Source: Streptomyces hygroscopicus (GTDB lineage: Bacteria; Actinomycetota; Actinomycetes; Streptomycetales; Streptomycetaceae). Taken from it: 64,000 nucleotides of DNA. The notes under the pieces were generated by a model that saw only the letters and a list, made by a program, of their open reading frames with translations, was not told the origin of the DNA and made no database searches. Shown in pieces: positions 42,039 through 49,709 of this stretch; position 1 is the first letter of the stretch; every line of letters begins with the position of its first letter. The stretch covers positions 124,001-188,000 of the forward strand of contig NZ_LBMW01000007.1 in the NCBI RefSeq assembly GCF_026168105.1. Reading direction: 5' to 3'. The position numbers and the translations under genes are program-made.

Positions 42039-44621
42039 TCACGGCTGGTCGTCCGCGAGCTCGGCAACCCCCGTGATCCGGTGCAGCGGGTAGGTGCGTA
42101 CCTCGTCCGCCGTGTGGTCGTACGCCGTCACGAAGCCGCCCTCGACGCGGATGGGGGCGATGACGCGCTGGCTGGCCGTGCCCTCGGCGTTGACGTACCC
42201 GATCCAGAGGGACTCGCCGGTGAGGACGGCGGCCTGCATGGTGGCGAGGGTCTCGGCGGAGGTGGTGCGCGGGAGTTCGCCGTCGTCGGCGGTGGTCCGG
42301 GTGGGTTTGCGGACGGCTGTGGAGGCCAGGTCGCCGGCGCGGATGGCGCGCAGGGCCGCGGTCAGCAGCGTGGCGTCGGGGGCCGGGGGGCCGTCCGGGA
42401 CCGGCTCCGGCGGGGTGCGCGGCGGGGTGCGGTGGGCATGGGCGCGGGCGATCAGGACGTCGCCCTCCGCGGATTCGGCGGCCGGTGCGAACCCCATCGC
42501 CCGCAGGCCTTCCAGCAGGGTCGCCGGGTCGGTCTGCGCGGCCAGGACCGTCGGGGCCAGGCGGCGCAGACGCAGGCCGGCCGAGCGCCTGTCGGCCAGG
42601 ATCTCGCTCAGGAGCGCGTCGTCGTCGCAGCGCAGGTACGCCGAGGCCGCCCCCACGCGCAGATGCCCGTGCTTGCGGGCCACGTCGTCGATCAGATACG
42701 TGAGCGGCTGCGGGACCGGGGTGCGGGAGTGCGCGGCGAGGAACCCGTGCAGGTCCGACGCCGCCCGGCCCGCGTCCAGGGCGCGGCGTACGGAGGCGGG
42801 CGTGAAGCGGTAGACCGTCGCGCCACCCTTCGACTCCACGTCCGCGAGCACGCCGAGCATGTCGGCGAGCGGGCGCTTCAGCGGGCCGGGGGCGACCGCC
42901 GTCAGATCCGCCTGGAGCAGGACGTGGTCCAGGGGCTCGGGGAGCAGCGGTGCCAGCAGACGGGCGGCGCGGGCGGCGGCCGTGGTCTGCTCGGCGGCGG
43001 TGAGGGGTTCGCGCGGGGCGGGGCGCGGGTGCTGCCGGTGGACGGGGAGCTTGTCCCCGGGACCGGCCGGCTCGGCGGCCGGGGCGTGGTCGGGGTGTTC
43101 GCCGAGCAGTGCGCGGCCGTGCGCGGACAGGGCGCCTCGGCCGGTGACGCCCAGCAGTTCCGCCTCCGTCAGCGTCCACTGGGCGAGGAGGGTGCGCAGC
43201 TCGTGGGCCGCGGGCTGGGCGCCGCGCAGGGGCCGCTCCCAGCGCAGGCGGGACAGGAGGGACTCGGGGGTGGCCGCGGTCCCCTCGGGAAGACCGGCGA
43301 GCAGGGTCAGGACCCGGTGGCGGACCTCCGGCGCGGACGAGCGGTCCAGGCCCGGGCCGAGCGCGGAGAGCGCGCGGTCCTTGGCGTCCCGGCCGCCGAC
43401 CAGGCCCGGGGTGCGGGTCGCGGCCAGCCAGGCCGTGGCCAGCCGACTCCACCGCTCGGCGTCGGGCAGTTCCAGCCACTCGTCGTACGCCGGGGTCGCC
43501 GCGTACCGCTCGTCGGCCTCGCCGTCCGACGCCAGCAGGCCCGCTGCGTAGGCGAGTTCCACCCAGAAGGCGGCCACGGGCTCGGACACGTCGAGCGCGA
43601 CGGCCGTCCGCTTCAGATCGCGCACGCTCAGGCCGCCCGCGCGCAGCACCGACGGCCCGCCCTCGTCCCAGTCCTTCAGCAGTTCCTCGACGGTCGCCAG
43701 CGCGGTGTACGCCTGCGCCCCCGCCGTCGCGTCCACAACCTGTGGACGGTGTGCGGCGGCCGCCTCGACCGCGGGCGGAAGCGGCTCGGGGTGGCGGTGT
43801 GCGCGGCCGGACCGCAGATGCAGCGCGACCTCGCGGGGCAGGACGACCGTGCCCGGCGCCGTCGGAAGCAGCAGTCCACGGTCCAGCAGCCAGCGCAGAC
43901 GCGGGGCAGGGTCGGCGGTGACCTGGCCGTACGGCGGGCCCCACGTCAGCCGGGAGAGCACCTCCGGGGAGTCGGCGGGGGCCGCCTCCAGCAGCGCCCC
44001 CATGCGGGCGCGGTCGGTGAACAGGGCGGTGAGCGCGGACACGGCGGACACGGCGTCGTGCGTGCCCGGCAGCCCGGCCGTGGTCAGGATCTCCTGGACC
44101 CGGCCCAGCGAGATGCCGGACGCCGCCTCGGCGACGGTGGGGCCCAGGCCGGTGGGCGAGGGGTGCTGCGGGGACGGGGTGAGCAGCTCCCGAGCCGTGC
44201 GGACGAGACGCAGACGGTCGTCGCCGCCCCAGACGAGGGCCTGCTCCCGGAGGACGGCGAGGGCCCGGGGGAGCGCCTCGGCGACCGCGGGATCGGCCTC
44301 CGGGCCTCCGTCGCCGGCCATCAGACCGAGGAGTTCGTGGTACGACGCCGGGTCCGGGCCCACCGCCAGGGCCTCCGCGGTCTGCAGGGCGAACCGGTCG
44401 AGTCGCTCCAGCGCACGCACGACGCTCGCCCGGGTGGCGGCGCGGGTGGCCAGCTGGGTGAGGTCGGTGGGGACGGGGGTGATCAGGTCCGGGCGTGCGC
44501 GGAGCAGCGCGGACAGCGAGGCGTCGTCCCGCGCACGCAGGGACTCGGCCAGCGAGCGGGGGCCGGCGGTGCCGGTGCCCGTGGCCGGGGGTTCCTCGCT
44601 TGAGCGCTCCTCGGGGGTCAT
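42039..44621 (-). CDS. Helicase-associated protein with WYL-like C-terminus, XPB partner
   Basis: Product of 860 residues, ATG 44621 (MTPEERSSEE). The N-terminal 450 residues are helical repeats with winged-helix-like units (SLGRVQEILTTAGLPG, TAVALDVSEPVAAFWVELAYAAG). The middle part, DHVLLQADLTAVAPGPL followed by VESKGGATVYRFTPASVRRAL, is the Helicase_C_3 (PF13625) signature. The last 60 residues (ESLWIGYVNAEGTASQRVI, GGFVTAYDHTADEVRTYPLH) look like a WYL domain, which binds nucleic acid or nucleotides. No helicase motifs are present. Constant pairing with XPB suggests a repair complex. Cytoplasmic. Confidence 0.88.
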   Translation of the reverse strand: MTPEERSSEEPPATGTGTAGPRSLAESLRARDDASLSALLRARPDLITPVPTDLTQLATRAATRASVVRALERLDRFALQTAEALAVGPDPASYHELLGLMAGDGGPEADPAVAEALPRALAVLREQALVWGGDDRLRLVRTARELLTPSPQHPSPTGLGPTVAEAASGISLGRVQEILTTAGLPGTHDAVSAVSALTALFTDRARMGALLEAAPADSPEVLSRLTWGPPYGQVTADPAPRLRWLLDRGLLLPTAPGTVVLPREVALHLRSGRAHRHPEPLPPAVEAAAAHRPQVVDATAGAQAYTALATVEELLKDWDEGGPSVLRAGGLSVRDLKRTAVALDVSEPVAAFWVELAYAAGLLASDGEADERYAATPAYDEWLELPDAERWSRLATAWLAATRTPGLVGGRDAKDRALSALGPGLDRSSAPEVRHRVLTLLAGLPEGTAATPESLLSRLRWERPLRGAQPAAHELRTLLAQWTLTEAELLGVTGRGALSAHGRALLGEHPDHAPAAEPAGPGDKLPVHRQHPRPAPREPLTAAEQTTAAARAARLLAPLLPEPLDHVLLQADLTAVAPGPLKRPLADMLGVLADVESKGGATVYRFTPASVRRALDAGRAASDLHGFLAAHSRTPVPQPLTYLIDDVARKHGHLRVGAASAYLRCDDDALLSEILADRRSAGLRLRRLAPTVLAAQTDPATLLEGLRAMGFAPAAESAEGDVLIARAHAHRTPPRTPPEPVPDGPPAPDATLLTAALRAIRAGDLASTAVRKPTRTTADDGELPRTTSAETLATMQAAVLTGESLWIGYVNAEGTASQRVIAPIRVEGGFVTAYDHTADEVRTYPLHRITGVAELADDQP

Positions 44622-44736
44622 CCGGTCAACGGTAGCGGGTGGGGTGGGGATGGCGCCCGGGCGCGCAGCGGTGACCTTGGCGGAGCGCGCACGTCCTGGA
44701 CCGAGGGCACGCGTCCCGGTCGGCCCTCGTGCGGGT

Positions 44737-44797
44737 CCCCCGCTCGGGCGAAGGATTGGGGCAGTTCGAGCACGAGGCTGTTCAGGCCGATGGGGTC
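44737..44797. repeat. Dispersed ~60-bp intergenic repeat, copy 1
   Basis: It begins CCCCCGCTCGGGCGAAG and ends with GAGGCTGTTCAGGCCGA, matching the copy at 52507 over most of its length with an indel in the middle. Typical of Streptomyces dispersed palindromic elements. Confidence 0.65.
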
Positions 44798-44867
44798 CCG
44801 GGGGCGGAGCCCGGGAGGACTCGCCCGGTACGGTACGTGTCAAAGCCGCCCACCCCGGAGGGGCTTC

Positions 44868-45863
44868 GTGGGGATCGAGAGCGACCAACTGGTCTTCGAC
44901 TATCTGAGCCGGGTCGGAGACCTGGCCCAGCAGCGTCAGCTGCCGTCGGCGGCGCGCATGCGGCTCGTGTCCGAGCTGCGCAACGAGATCGACCGGCACC
45001 GGTCGAACTCCCCGGTCGACAGCCCGGCCGCGGTCCGCCGCATCCTCGCCCGTCTCGGCACCCCCGACGAGATCGTCGACGCCGCGTCCGCCGACACCCC
45101 GGGCGGCGCCGCCGGGAGCCGTCCGGCGGCCGTCCCCGTCCAGCGCGCGAACGACACCGAGGACCGCCCCAAGGGGCTGCGACGCGTCGTGCCCCGCCCG
45201 CGCCCCGCCGAGCCCGGTCCCGCCGGCCCCTCCCGCAACGCCCCCTCGCCGCCCCATCTGGCCGGAGCGCACGAGCTGGGCGACAGCGCTGCCCAGCCCG
45301 ACTGGTGGCGCGTAGAGGGCGGTTCCGGCGGCGCATTCGGGCTCGGCGACGGCGTTCCCGGGTTCGTCGGCGGCGTGGAGATCCCCGAGCTGCTGAAACC
45401 GCCGCAGGGCGAGGCGCCGAGGCGTGAGGCCGACCGCTCCGGCCCGCACCCGGAACCGGCCACGGAGGCCGCACCCGCCGCCGAGGAGACCGCCGCCGCG
45501 CCACGCCGCCGGCTGCCCCGCCTCACCGGTCGGCGCAACCCGCTGCTGCTCCTTGCCGCCGGGCTGCTCGTGGCCGGTGCCGTGCTCGGCAACTGGCTCG
45601 CTCTCGGACTCGGCTGGCTCATCGCCTGGGCGTCCCGCCGACTGAGCCCCGCCGAGTCCAAGTGGGCGGTCATGGGCATGCCCGGTGTGGCCGCGGCCGC
45701 CGGGATCGTCTGGCTCTGGGGCCGCACCGACGGCCGCTGGGGCGATCCGATCGCCCAGGGCCACATGGACGACGCCGTCACCCAGACCTGGCCGTGGGTG
45801 GTCAGGGGAGCGGCCGTCGGCTCGGCCCTTTACCTGGTGTGGCGCTCACAGCGGCAGAAATGA
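44868..45863 (+). CDS. Membrane protein with N-terminal helical sensor-like region
   Basis: Product of 331 residues, GTG 44868 after CGGAGG. The N-terminal 75 residues (VFDYLSRVGDLAQQRQLPSA, RLVSELRNEIDRHR, VRRILARLGTPDEIVDA) match the permease-prefix/HAAS helical domain of Actinobacteria. A long disordered Pro/Ala/Glu-rich linker follows (about 80-225). Two or three membrane helices come last (LLLLAAGLLVAGAVLGNWLA, WAVMGMPGVAAAAGIVWLW). The function is unknown; HAAS domains often partner PadR regulators or sense membrane state. The stop codon lies within the first unit of a 13-bp repeat array. Confidence 0.85.
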   Translation: MGIESDQLVFDYLSRVGDLAQQRQLPSAARMRLVSELRNEIDRHRSNSPVDSPAAVRRILARLGTPDEIVDAASADTPGGAAGSRPAAVPVQRANDTEDRPKGLRRVVPRPRPAEPGPAGPSRNAPSPPHLAGAHELGDSAAQPDWWRVEGGSGGAFGLGDGVPGFVGGVEIPELLKPPQGEAPRREADRSGPHPEPATEAAPAAEETAAAPRRRLPRLTGRRNPLLLLAAGLLVAGAVLGNWLALGLGWLIAWASRRLSPAESKWAVMGMPGVAAAAGIVWLWGRTDGRWGDPIAQGHMDDAVTQTWPWVVRGAAVGSALYLVWRSQRQK

Positions 45864-45939
45864 GCGGCAGAGCGAGCGGCAGGGGCGAGCGGCAGAAGTG
45901 AGCGGCAGGGGCGAGCGGCAGAAGTGAGCGGCACAAGTG
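45850..45939. repeat. Seven-copy 13-bp tandem repeat (AGCGGCAGAAGTG-like)
   Basis: Units start at 45850, 45863 (12 bp), 45875, 45888, 45901, 45914 and 45927. They alternate between AGCGGCAGGGGCG and AGCGGCAGAAGTG, so two identical 26-bp super-units are present. The array begins inside the last codons of the membrane-protein gene and fills the gap before the HAD gene. Confidence 0.95.
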
Positions 45940-46002
45940 AGACGGCTCACGGCACGCAGATGCCATGACGGGCCGCAGATTCCCGCTGGGACAATGTCCC
46001 CC

Positions 46003-46632
46003 ATGACGTCTCGCGCCCTCACGGTCGGCTTCGACCTCGACATGACGCTGATCGACTCCCGGCCCGGTATCCACGCCTGCTACCAGGCGCTGTCCGCGCG
46101 TACGGGGACGTTCATCGACGCCGATCTGGCCATCACCCGGCTCGGGCCGCCGCTGGTGGACGAGCTCGTCAACTGGTTCCCGGCGGAGCGGATCGACGCC
46201 ATGGTCGGCCTCTACCGCGAGATGTACCCGACCATCGCGGTCCCCGCGACGACCGCCCTGCCCGGCGCCCGCGAGGCGATCGAGGCCGTGCGGGCGGCCG
46301 GCGGACGCGCGATCGTCGTCACCGCCAAGCACGAGCCCCTCGCCAAGCTGCACTTGGACCACCTCGGCATCGAGCCCGACGCCGTGATCGGCGACCTGTG
46401 GGCCGAGGGCAAGGCGCAGGCGCTGATCGAGCACGGCGCGGCCGTCTACGTCGGCGACCACACCGGGGACGTCCGGGGAGCCCGTACCGCCGACGTGTAC
46501 TCCGTCGCCGTCGCCACCGGCCCCTGCGCCGCCGACGAGCTGCGGGCCGCGGGCGCGGACGCCGTCCTCGCCGACCTCACGGAGTTCCCCGCGTGGCTGA
46601 CGACGTACGAGGCCCGCCCGGCGCGCGCCTAG
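46003..46632 (+). CDS. HAD-superfamily phosphatase
   Basis: Product of 209 residues; ATG 46003 (MTSRALTVGFDLDMTLI) is preferred over ATG 45994. Motif I is GFDLDMTLIDSRPG with nucleophile Asp12 and Asp14. Motif II AIVVTAKHEP, a lysine in WAEGKAQALIEHG, and motif IV VYVGDHTGDVRGARTADVYS follow. A helical cap at about 25-85 makes it a phosphoglycolate-phosphatase-like (Gph) HAD. Substrate not determined. Its stop codon overlaps that of the convergent membrane-protein gene (46629). Confidence 0.9.
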   Translation: MTSRALTVGFDLDMTLIDSRPGIHACYQALSARTGTFIDADLAITRLGPPLVDELVNWFPAERIDAMVGLYREMYPTIAVPATTALPGAREAIEAVRAAGGRAIVVTAKHEPLAKLHLDHLGIEPDAVIGDLWAEGKAQALIEHGAAVYVGDHTGDVRGARTADVYSVAVATGPCAADELRAAGADAVLADLTEFPAWLTTYEARPARA

Positions 46633-46880
46633 GAGCGTGCCTGGCGCGCCCGCCTGCGGCCCTCCGCGATCGACTGGAGCACACCCGCCCCGGCGATCAG
46701 GAAGCCCACGGCCATGAGCATGCTCAGGCCGAACATGTACGTCGGGAAAGGCTTCGTCCCGAGCAGCAACGGGGCCACGGTGACCAAAGTGGCCACTGCT
46801 CCGACGAAGAACACGATGGCACCGGCACGGATCAGCCGGTCGCCGGCCGGGGCGGAATTCGCTTGGGTTTTGTCACGCAC
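46629..46880 (-). CDS. Small two-helix membrane protein
   Basis: Product of 83 residues, GTG 46880 (VRDKTQANSAPAGD). Two membrane helices: AGAIVFFVGAVATLVTVAPLLL and FGLSMLMAVGFLIAGAGVL, then a basic Arg-rich tail (EGRRRARQARS). Both ends should face the cytoplasm. The family is common in Streptomyces with no assigned role. Tail-to-tail overlap with the HAD gene stop (CTAG). Confidence 0.83.
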   Translation of the reverse strand: MRDKTQANSAPAGDRLIRAGAIVFFVGAVATLVTVAPLLLGTKPFPTYMFGLSMLMAVGFLIAGAGVLQSIAEGRRRARQARS

Positions 46881-47055
46881 CGGACCAGGGTAGTTCCCAG
46901 CGCGAGGAACGACTCGGCGGCGTCTTGTCAGCGGCTCCCGGACCATTAGCCTTGGTACCGGCGGGTCCGTGCGGCCCGCTGCAGTGCTATCCAGAGCCGT
47001 TTCCCGAAACACTTTGCAGACGCAGTTTCCGACGAGTACGAGGACGAGGACAGAC

Positions 47056-47439
47056 GTGCCCACCGGCAAAGTCAAGTGGTTCAACAGCGAGAAGGGCTTC
47101 GGCTTTCTCTCCCGCGACGACGGCGGCGACGTCTTCGTCCATTCCTCGGTTCTCCCCGCCGGAGTCGATGCCCTGAAGCCGGGACAGCGTGTGGAGTTCG
47201 GAGTCGTCGCCGGCCAGCGCGGCGACCAGGCGCTGTCCGTCACCCTTCTGGACCCGACCCCTTCGGTCGCGGCCGCCCAGCGGAAGAAGCCGGACGAACT
47301 GGCCTCCATCGTCCAGGACCTGACGACGCTCCTGGAGAACATCACCCCGATGCTGGAGAAGGGCCGCTACCCCGACAAAGCCTCCGGCAAGAAGATCGCG
47401 GGCCTGCTGCGCGCGGTCGCCGACCAGTTGGACGTCTGA
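47056..47439 (+). CDS. Cold-shock-domain protein with C-terminal helical extension
   Basis: Product of 127 residues, GTG 47056. An N-terminal cold-shock domain (1-66) has RNP1 KGFGFLSR and RNP2 DVFVHSSVL. A 60-residue extension follows (KKPDELASIVQDLTTLLENI, TPMLEKGRYPDKASGKKIAG, LLRAVADQL), predicted to be two or three helices. It is almost twice the length of a normal Csp (67). The extension may mediate dimerisation or protein binding. It stands between a divergent membrane protein and convergent mqnD. Confidence 0.93.
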   Translation: MPTGKVKWFNSEKGFGFLSRDDGGDVFVHSSVLPAGVDALKPGQRVEFGVVAGQRGDQALSVTLLDPTPSVAAAQRKKPDELASIVQDLTTLLENITPMLEKGRYPDKASGKKIAGLLRAVADQLDV

Positions 47440-47462
47440 CCGAGCGCGGGGCGGGACCACGG

Positions 47463-48356
47463 TCAGGGGAACGCGAGCGCGTTCGGGCCGAGGGGCGGCA
47501 CCAGCCCCTCGGCCGCGGCACGCGTGAGCAGGCCCCGGACCGCGGCATAGCCGTCCTCGCCCAGGCCGGCCGTGAACTCGTTGACGTACAGCCCGATGTG
47601 CTGGTCGGCCACCGCCGGGTCCATCTCCTGTGCGTGCTCCATGACATACGGGCGGGAGGCCTCGGGGTCGTCCCAGGCCGCCAGCACGGACGTACGGGCG
47701 GACTCGGCGAGCAGCTTCAGCGTGTCCGCGCCCAGCGAGCGCTTGGCGATGATCGCGCCCAGCGGAATCGGCAGGCCGGTGGTGTCCTCCCAGTGCTCGC
47801 CCATGTCGGCGAGCTTGTGGAGGCCGTAGTTCTGGTACGTGAACCGCGCCTCGTGGATGACGAGCCCCGCGTCGACCCTGCCGTCCCGCACGGCCGGCAT
47901 GATCTCGTGGAACGGCATGACGACGATCTCGCCGACCCCTCCGGGCACCGTGTCCGCGGCCCACAGACGGAAGAGCAGATACGCCGTCGACCTCTCGCTC
48001 GGCACGGCGACCGACTTGCCGGTCAGTCCCCCGAGCTCTCGGCCTCGCTCGAGCAGGGGGGTGCCCCGAGCACCCGGCTCCCGGGTGAGCACCAGCGGGC
48101 CGCAGCCCCGGCCCAGCGCGCCGCCGGACGGCAGCAGGGCGTACTCGTCGAGGACGTACGGCAGCACGGCGTACGACACCTTCAGTACGTCGAACTCGCC
48201 GCGCTCGGCCATGCCGTTGGTGATGTCGATGTCGGCGAACGTGACGTCGAGGGCGGGCGCGCCCGGGACGCGGCCGTGGACCCAGGCATCGAAGACGAAG
48301 GTGTCGTTCGGGCAGGGCGAGAAGGCGATCCGGAGGGGCTCACTGGATGCGGTCAT
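47463..48356 (-). CDS. mqnD: 1,4-dihydroxy-6-naphthoate synthase
   Basis: Product of 297 residues. It catalyses the ring-forming conversion of cyclic dehypoxanthine futalosine to 1,4-dihydroxy-6-naphthoate in the futalosine menaquinone pathway. Hallmarks: IAFSPCPNDTFVFDAWVHG at the N-terminus, DVLKVSYAVLPYVLDEY, VPSERSTAYLLFRLWA, GLVIHEARFTYQNYGL, and the catalytic His in that block. Residues GTPLLERGRELGG (about 99-111) come from a palindromic repeat and are not expected in the family. The start overlaps the end of mqnB by 17 bp, so the two are co-transcribed. Confidence 0.96.
   Translation of the reverse strand: MTASSEPLRIAFSPCPNDTFVFDAWVHGRVPGAPALDVTFADIDITNGMAERGEFDVLKVSYAVLPYVLDEYALLPSGGALGRGCGPLVLTREPGARGTPLLERGRELGGLTGKSVAVPSERSTAYLLFRLWAADTVPGGVGEIVVMPFHEIMPAVRDGRVDAGLVIHEARFTYQNYGLHKLADMGEHWEDTTGLPIPLGAIIAKRSLGADTLKLLAESARTSVLAAWDDPEASRPYVMEHAQEMDPAVADQHIGLYVNEFTAGLGEDGYAAVRGLLTRAAAEGLVPPLGPNALAFP
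48027..48068. repeat. Palindromic Streptomyces repeat inserted in frame in mqnD
   Basis: The segment TCCCCCGAGCTCTCGGCCTC, then GCTCGAGCAGGGGGGTGCCCC, has complementary ends (CCCCC/GGGGG) and an internal GAGCTC/CTCGAG pair. The same type of element is highly repeated in Streptomyces chromosomes. Its length in frame (about 13 codons) leaves mqnD open. Confidence 0.7.
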
Positions 48357-49095
48357 GCTGGTTCCAACTCTCCAATACGGGCGCGAGCTTCCCGAAGCCC
48401 TCGGTGAGGGCGGCGAGGGCCTCGCCGATGCGCCAGGCGGCGCGGTCGCGCGGGCCGACAGGGTTGGAGACGGCCCGGATCTCCACCACGGGCGTGCCGT
48501 GCGCGGTGGCGGCCTCGGCGACCCCGAACCCCTCCATCGCCTCGGCGAGCGCACGGGGATGCCGGGCGCGCAGAGTGGCGGCGCGCGCGGCGCCGCCGGT
48601 CACGGTCGAGACGGTGAGTACGGCCCCGGTGAGCGCGCCGGTGGCGGCGGCGAGGTCTCGTACGAGTGATGCCGGCGGCCGGTGGCTGACAGTTCCGAAG
48701 CCTAGTTCGGTGACGGGCAGGAAGCCGTCCGGGGTCTCGGCGCCGAGGTCGGCGGCCAGGATGTCGTCCGCGACGACGAGCGAGCCCACGGGCGCCTTCG
48801 GTGCGAAGCCACCCGCGATACCGGCCGAGACGACGAGGCCGTAGGGGGTGCCCTGGAGGGCGGCGGCGGTGAGCGCGCAGGCCGTGGAGGCGGCGGCGAG
48901 GGCCGGGCCCACACCGGCGGCGACGAGGTCGAGGGCGCCGGTGCGGTGCAGGGTCACCCCGGGGAGCGGAATCTCCGTGACCGGAGATGCGAGTGCCTTG
49001 GCCACCGCGTCCCGCTCCACGGGGACCGCGGTGGCCACGAGGACCCGTCCGATGGACGACGTGATCAGGAAGCCTTCTCGAGCTTGAAGGTCCAC
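48340..49095 (-). CDS. mqnB: Futalosine hydrolase
   Basis: Product of up to 251 residues of the nucleoside phosphorylase/MTA-SAH nucleosidase fold. Seen: RVLVATAVPVERDAVAKAL, VVSAGIAGGFAPKAPVGSLV, VTELGFGTVSHRPPA, the catalytic AMEGFGVAEAATAHGTPVVE block with Glu, and IRAVSNPVGPRDRAAW with the nucleoside-binding Asp. It cleaves hypoxanthine from futalosine. The GTG at 49095 overlaps the upstream gene by 31 bp; the true start may lie nearer the first strand (around 49050). Pairs with mqnD in one operon. Confidence 0.94.
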   Translation of the reverse strand: MDLQAREGFLITSSIGRVLVATAVPVERDAVAKALASPVTEIPLPGVTLHRTGALDLVAAGVGPALAAASTACALTAAALQGTPYGLVVSAGIAGGFAPKAPVGSLVVADDILAADLGAETPDGFLPVTELGFGTVSHRPPASLVRDLAAATGALTGAVLTVSTVTGGAARAATLRARHPRALAEAMEGFGVAEAATAHGTPVVEIRAVSNPVGPRDRAAWRIGEALAALTEGFGKLAPVLESWNQHDRIQ

Positions 49096-49526
49096 ACACC
49101 CGTCACCTTGTTCTCGCCCTCCTTGATGGAGACGAGCGTGGAGTTGCCGCTCGCCCCGTACTGCGCGTTGAAGAACACGCTGCCCGGGATCGTGCGGTAG
49201 GTCTTCTTGCTGGAGTCGGTGAGCGGCTGGCCGTTCATCAGGAGTGTCCAGCTGTTGTCCGCGATGCCCGGGTCGACGCCGAAGCGGACCGTCTCATCGG
49301 GGTCGACCTTGATCGACTTGATGTCCTTCGACTTGAGGCACTTCGCGAGCTCCGCGGCCGGGATCTCCTTGCCGTCGTTGTAGCAGTCGGTCTGGGAGCT
49401 CACCGAGTTCGTGCCGACCGTGACGGTCGCCATGGGCGTCGGCTTGTTACAGGCGGACAGCAGGAGAAGTCCGGCGGAAACGGCGCCGAAGGCGGCTACG
49501 GCGCGGCGGGAACGCAGTGCGGTCAT
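49065..49526 (-). CDS. DUF2771 lipoprotein
   Basis: Product of 153 residues. Lipoprotein signal: basic LRSRRAVAAFG, hydrophobic AVSAGLLLL, lipobox LSAC with Cys26. The mature part (SSQTDCYNDGKEIPAAELAK, VRFGVDPGIADNSWTLLMNG, GVWTFKLEKAS) is an all-beta DUF2771 domain. It is anchored on the outer face of the membrane. Function unknown. It lies directly upstream of mqnB and overlaps its annotated start, but a link with menaquinone synthesis is not shown. Confidence 0.9.
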   Translation of the reverse strand: MTALRSRRAVAAFGAVSAGLLLLSACNKPTPMATVTVGTNSVSSQTDCYNDGKEIPAAELAKCLKSKDIKSIKVDPDETVRFGVDPGIADNSWTLLMNGQPLTDSSKKTYRTIPGSVFFNAQYGASGNSTLVSIKEGENKVTGVWTFKLEKAS

Positions 49527-49709
49527 GGCCGAAGGCTATCGGGCGGGTCCGGCCCACTCCCCACGCGGGGTGCGCGACGTGCCGCGCACTCGTGCGATCA
49601 GGTGCCGAGCACCCGCCGCTTCACACCCCGCACTCCCGTTCGCCTCGGGCCGGGCGGTCCGTCCCGTCGGTCGCGCGCGCCCCGCCCCGAGCCGTCCCTT
49701 CCCGCTCCC

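Noticed and set aside
42081..44603. 840-codon plus-strand frame opposite the XPB partner
   Set aside because: Gly/Arg/Val-rich shadow with no motif; the minus-strand product has recognisable domains.
45850..45939. The 13-bp repeat array as an origin iteron or CRISPR
   Set aside because: Units are contiguous without spacers, GC-rich, and lie at a gene end in a core region with no replication genes.
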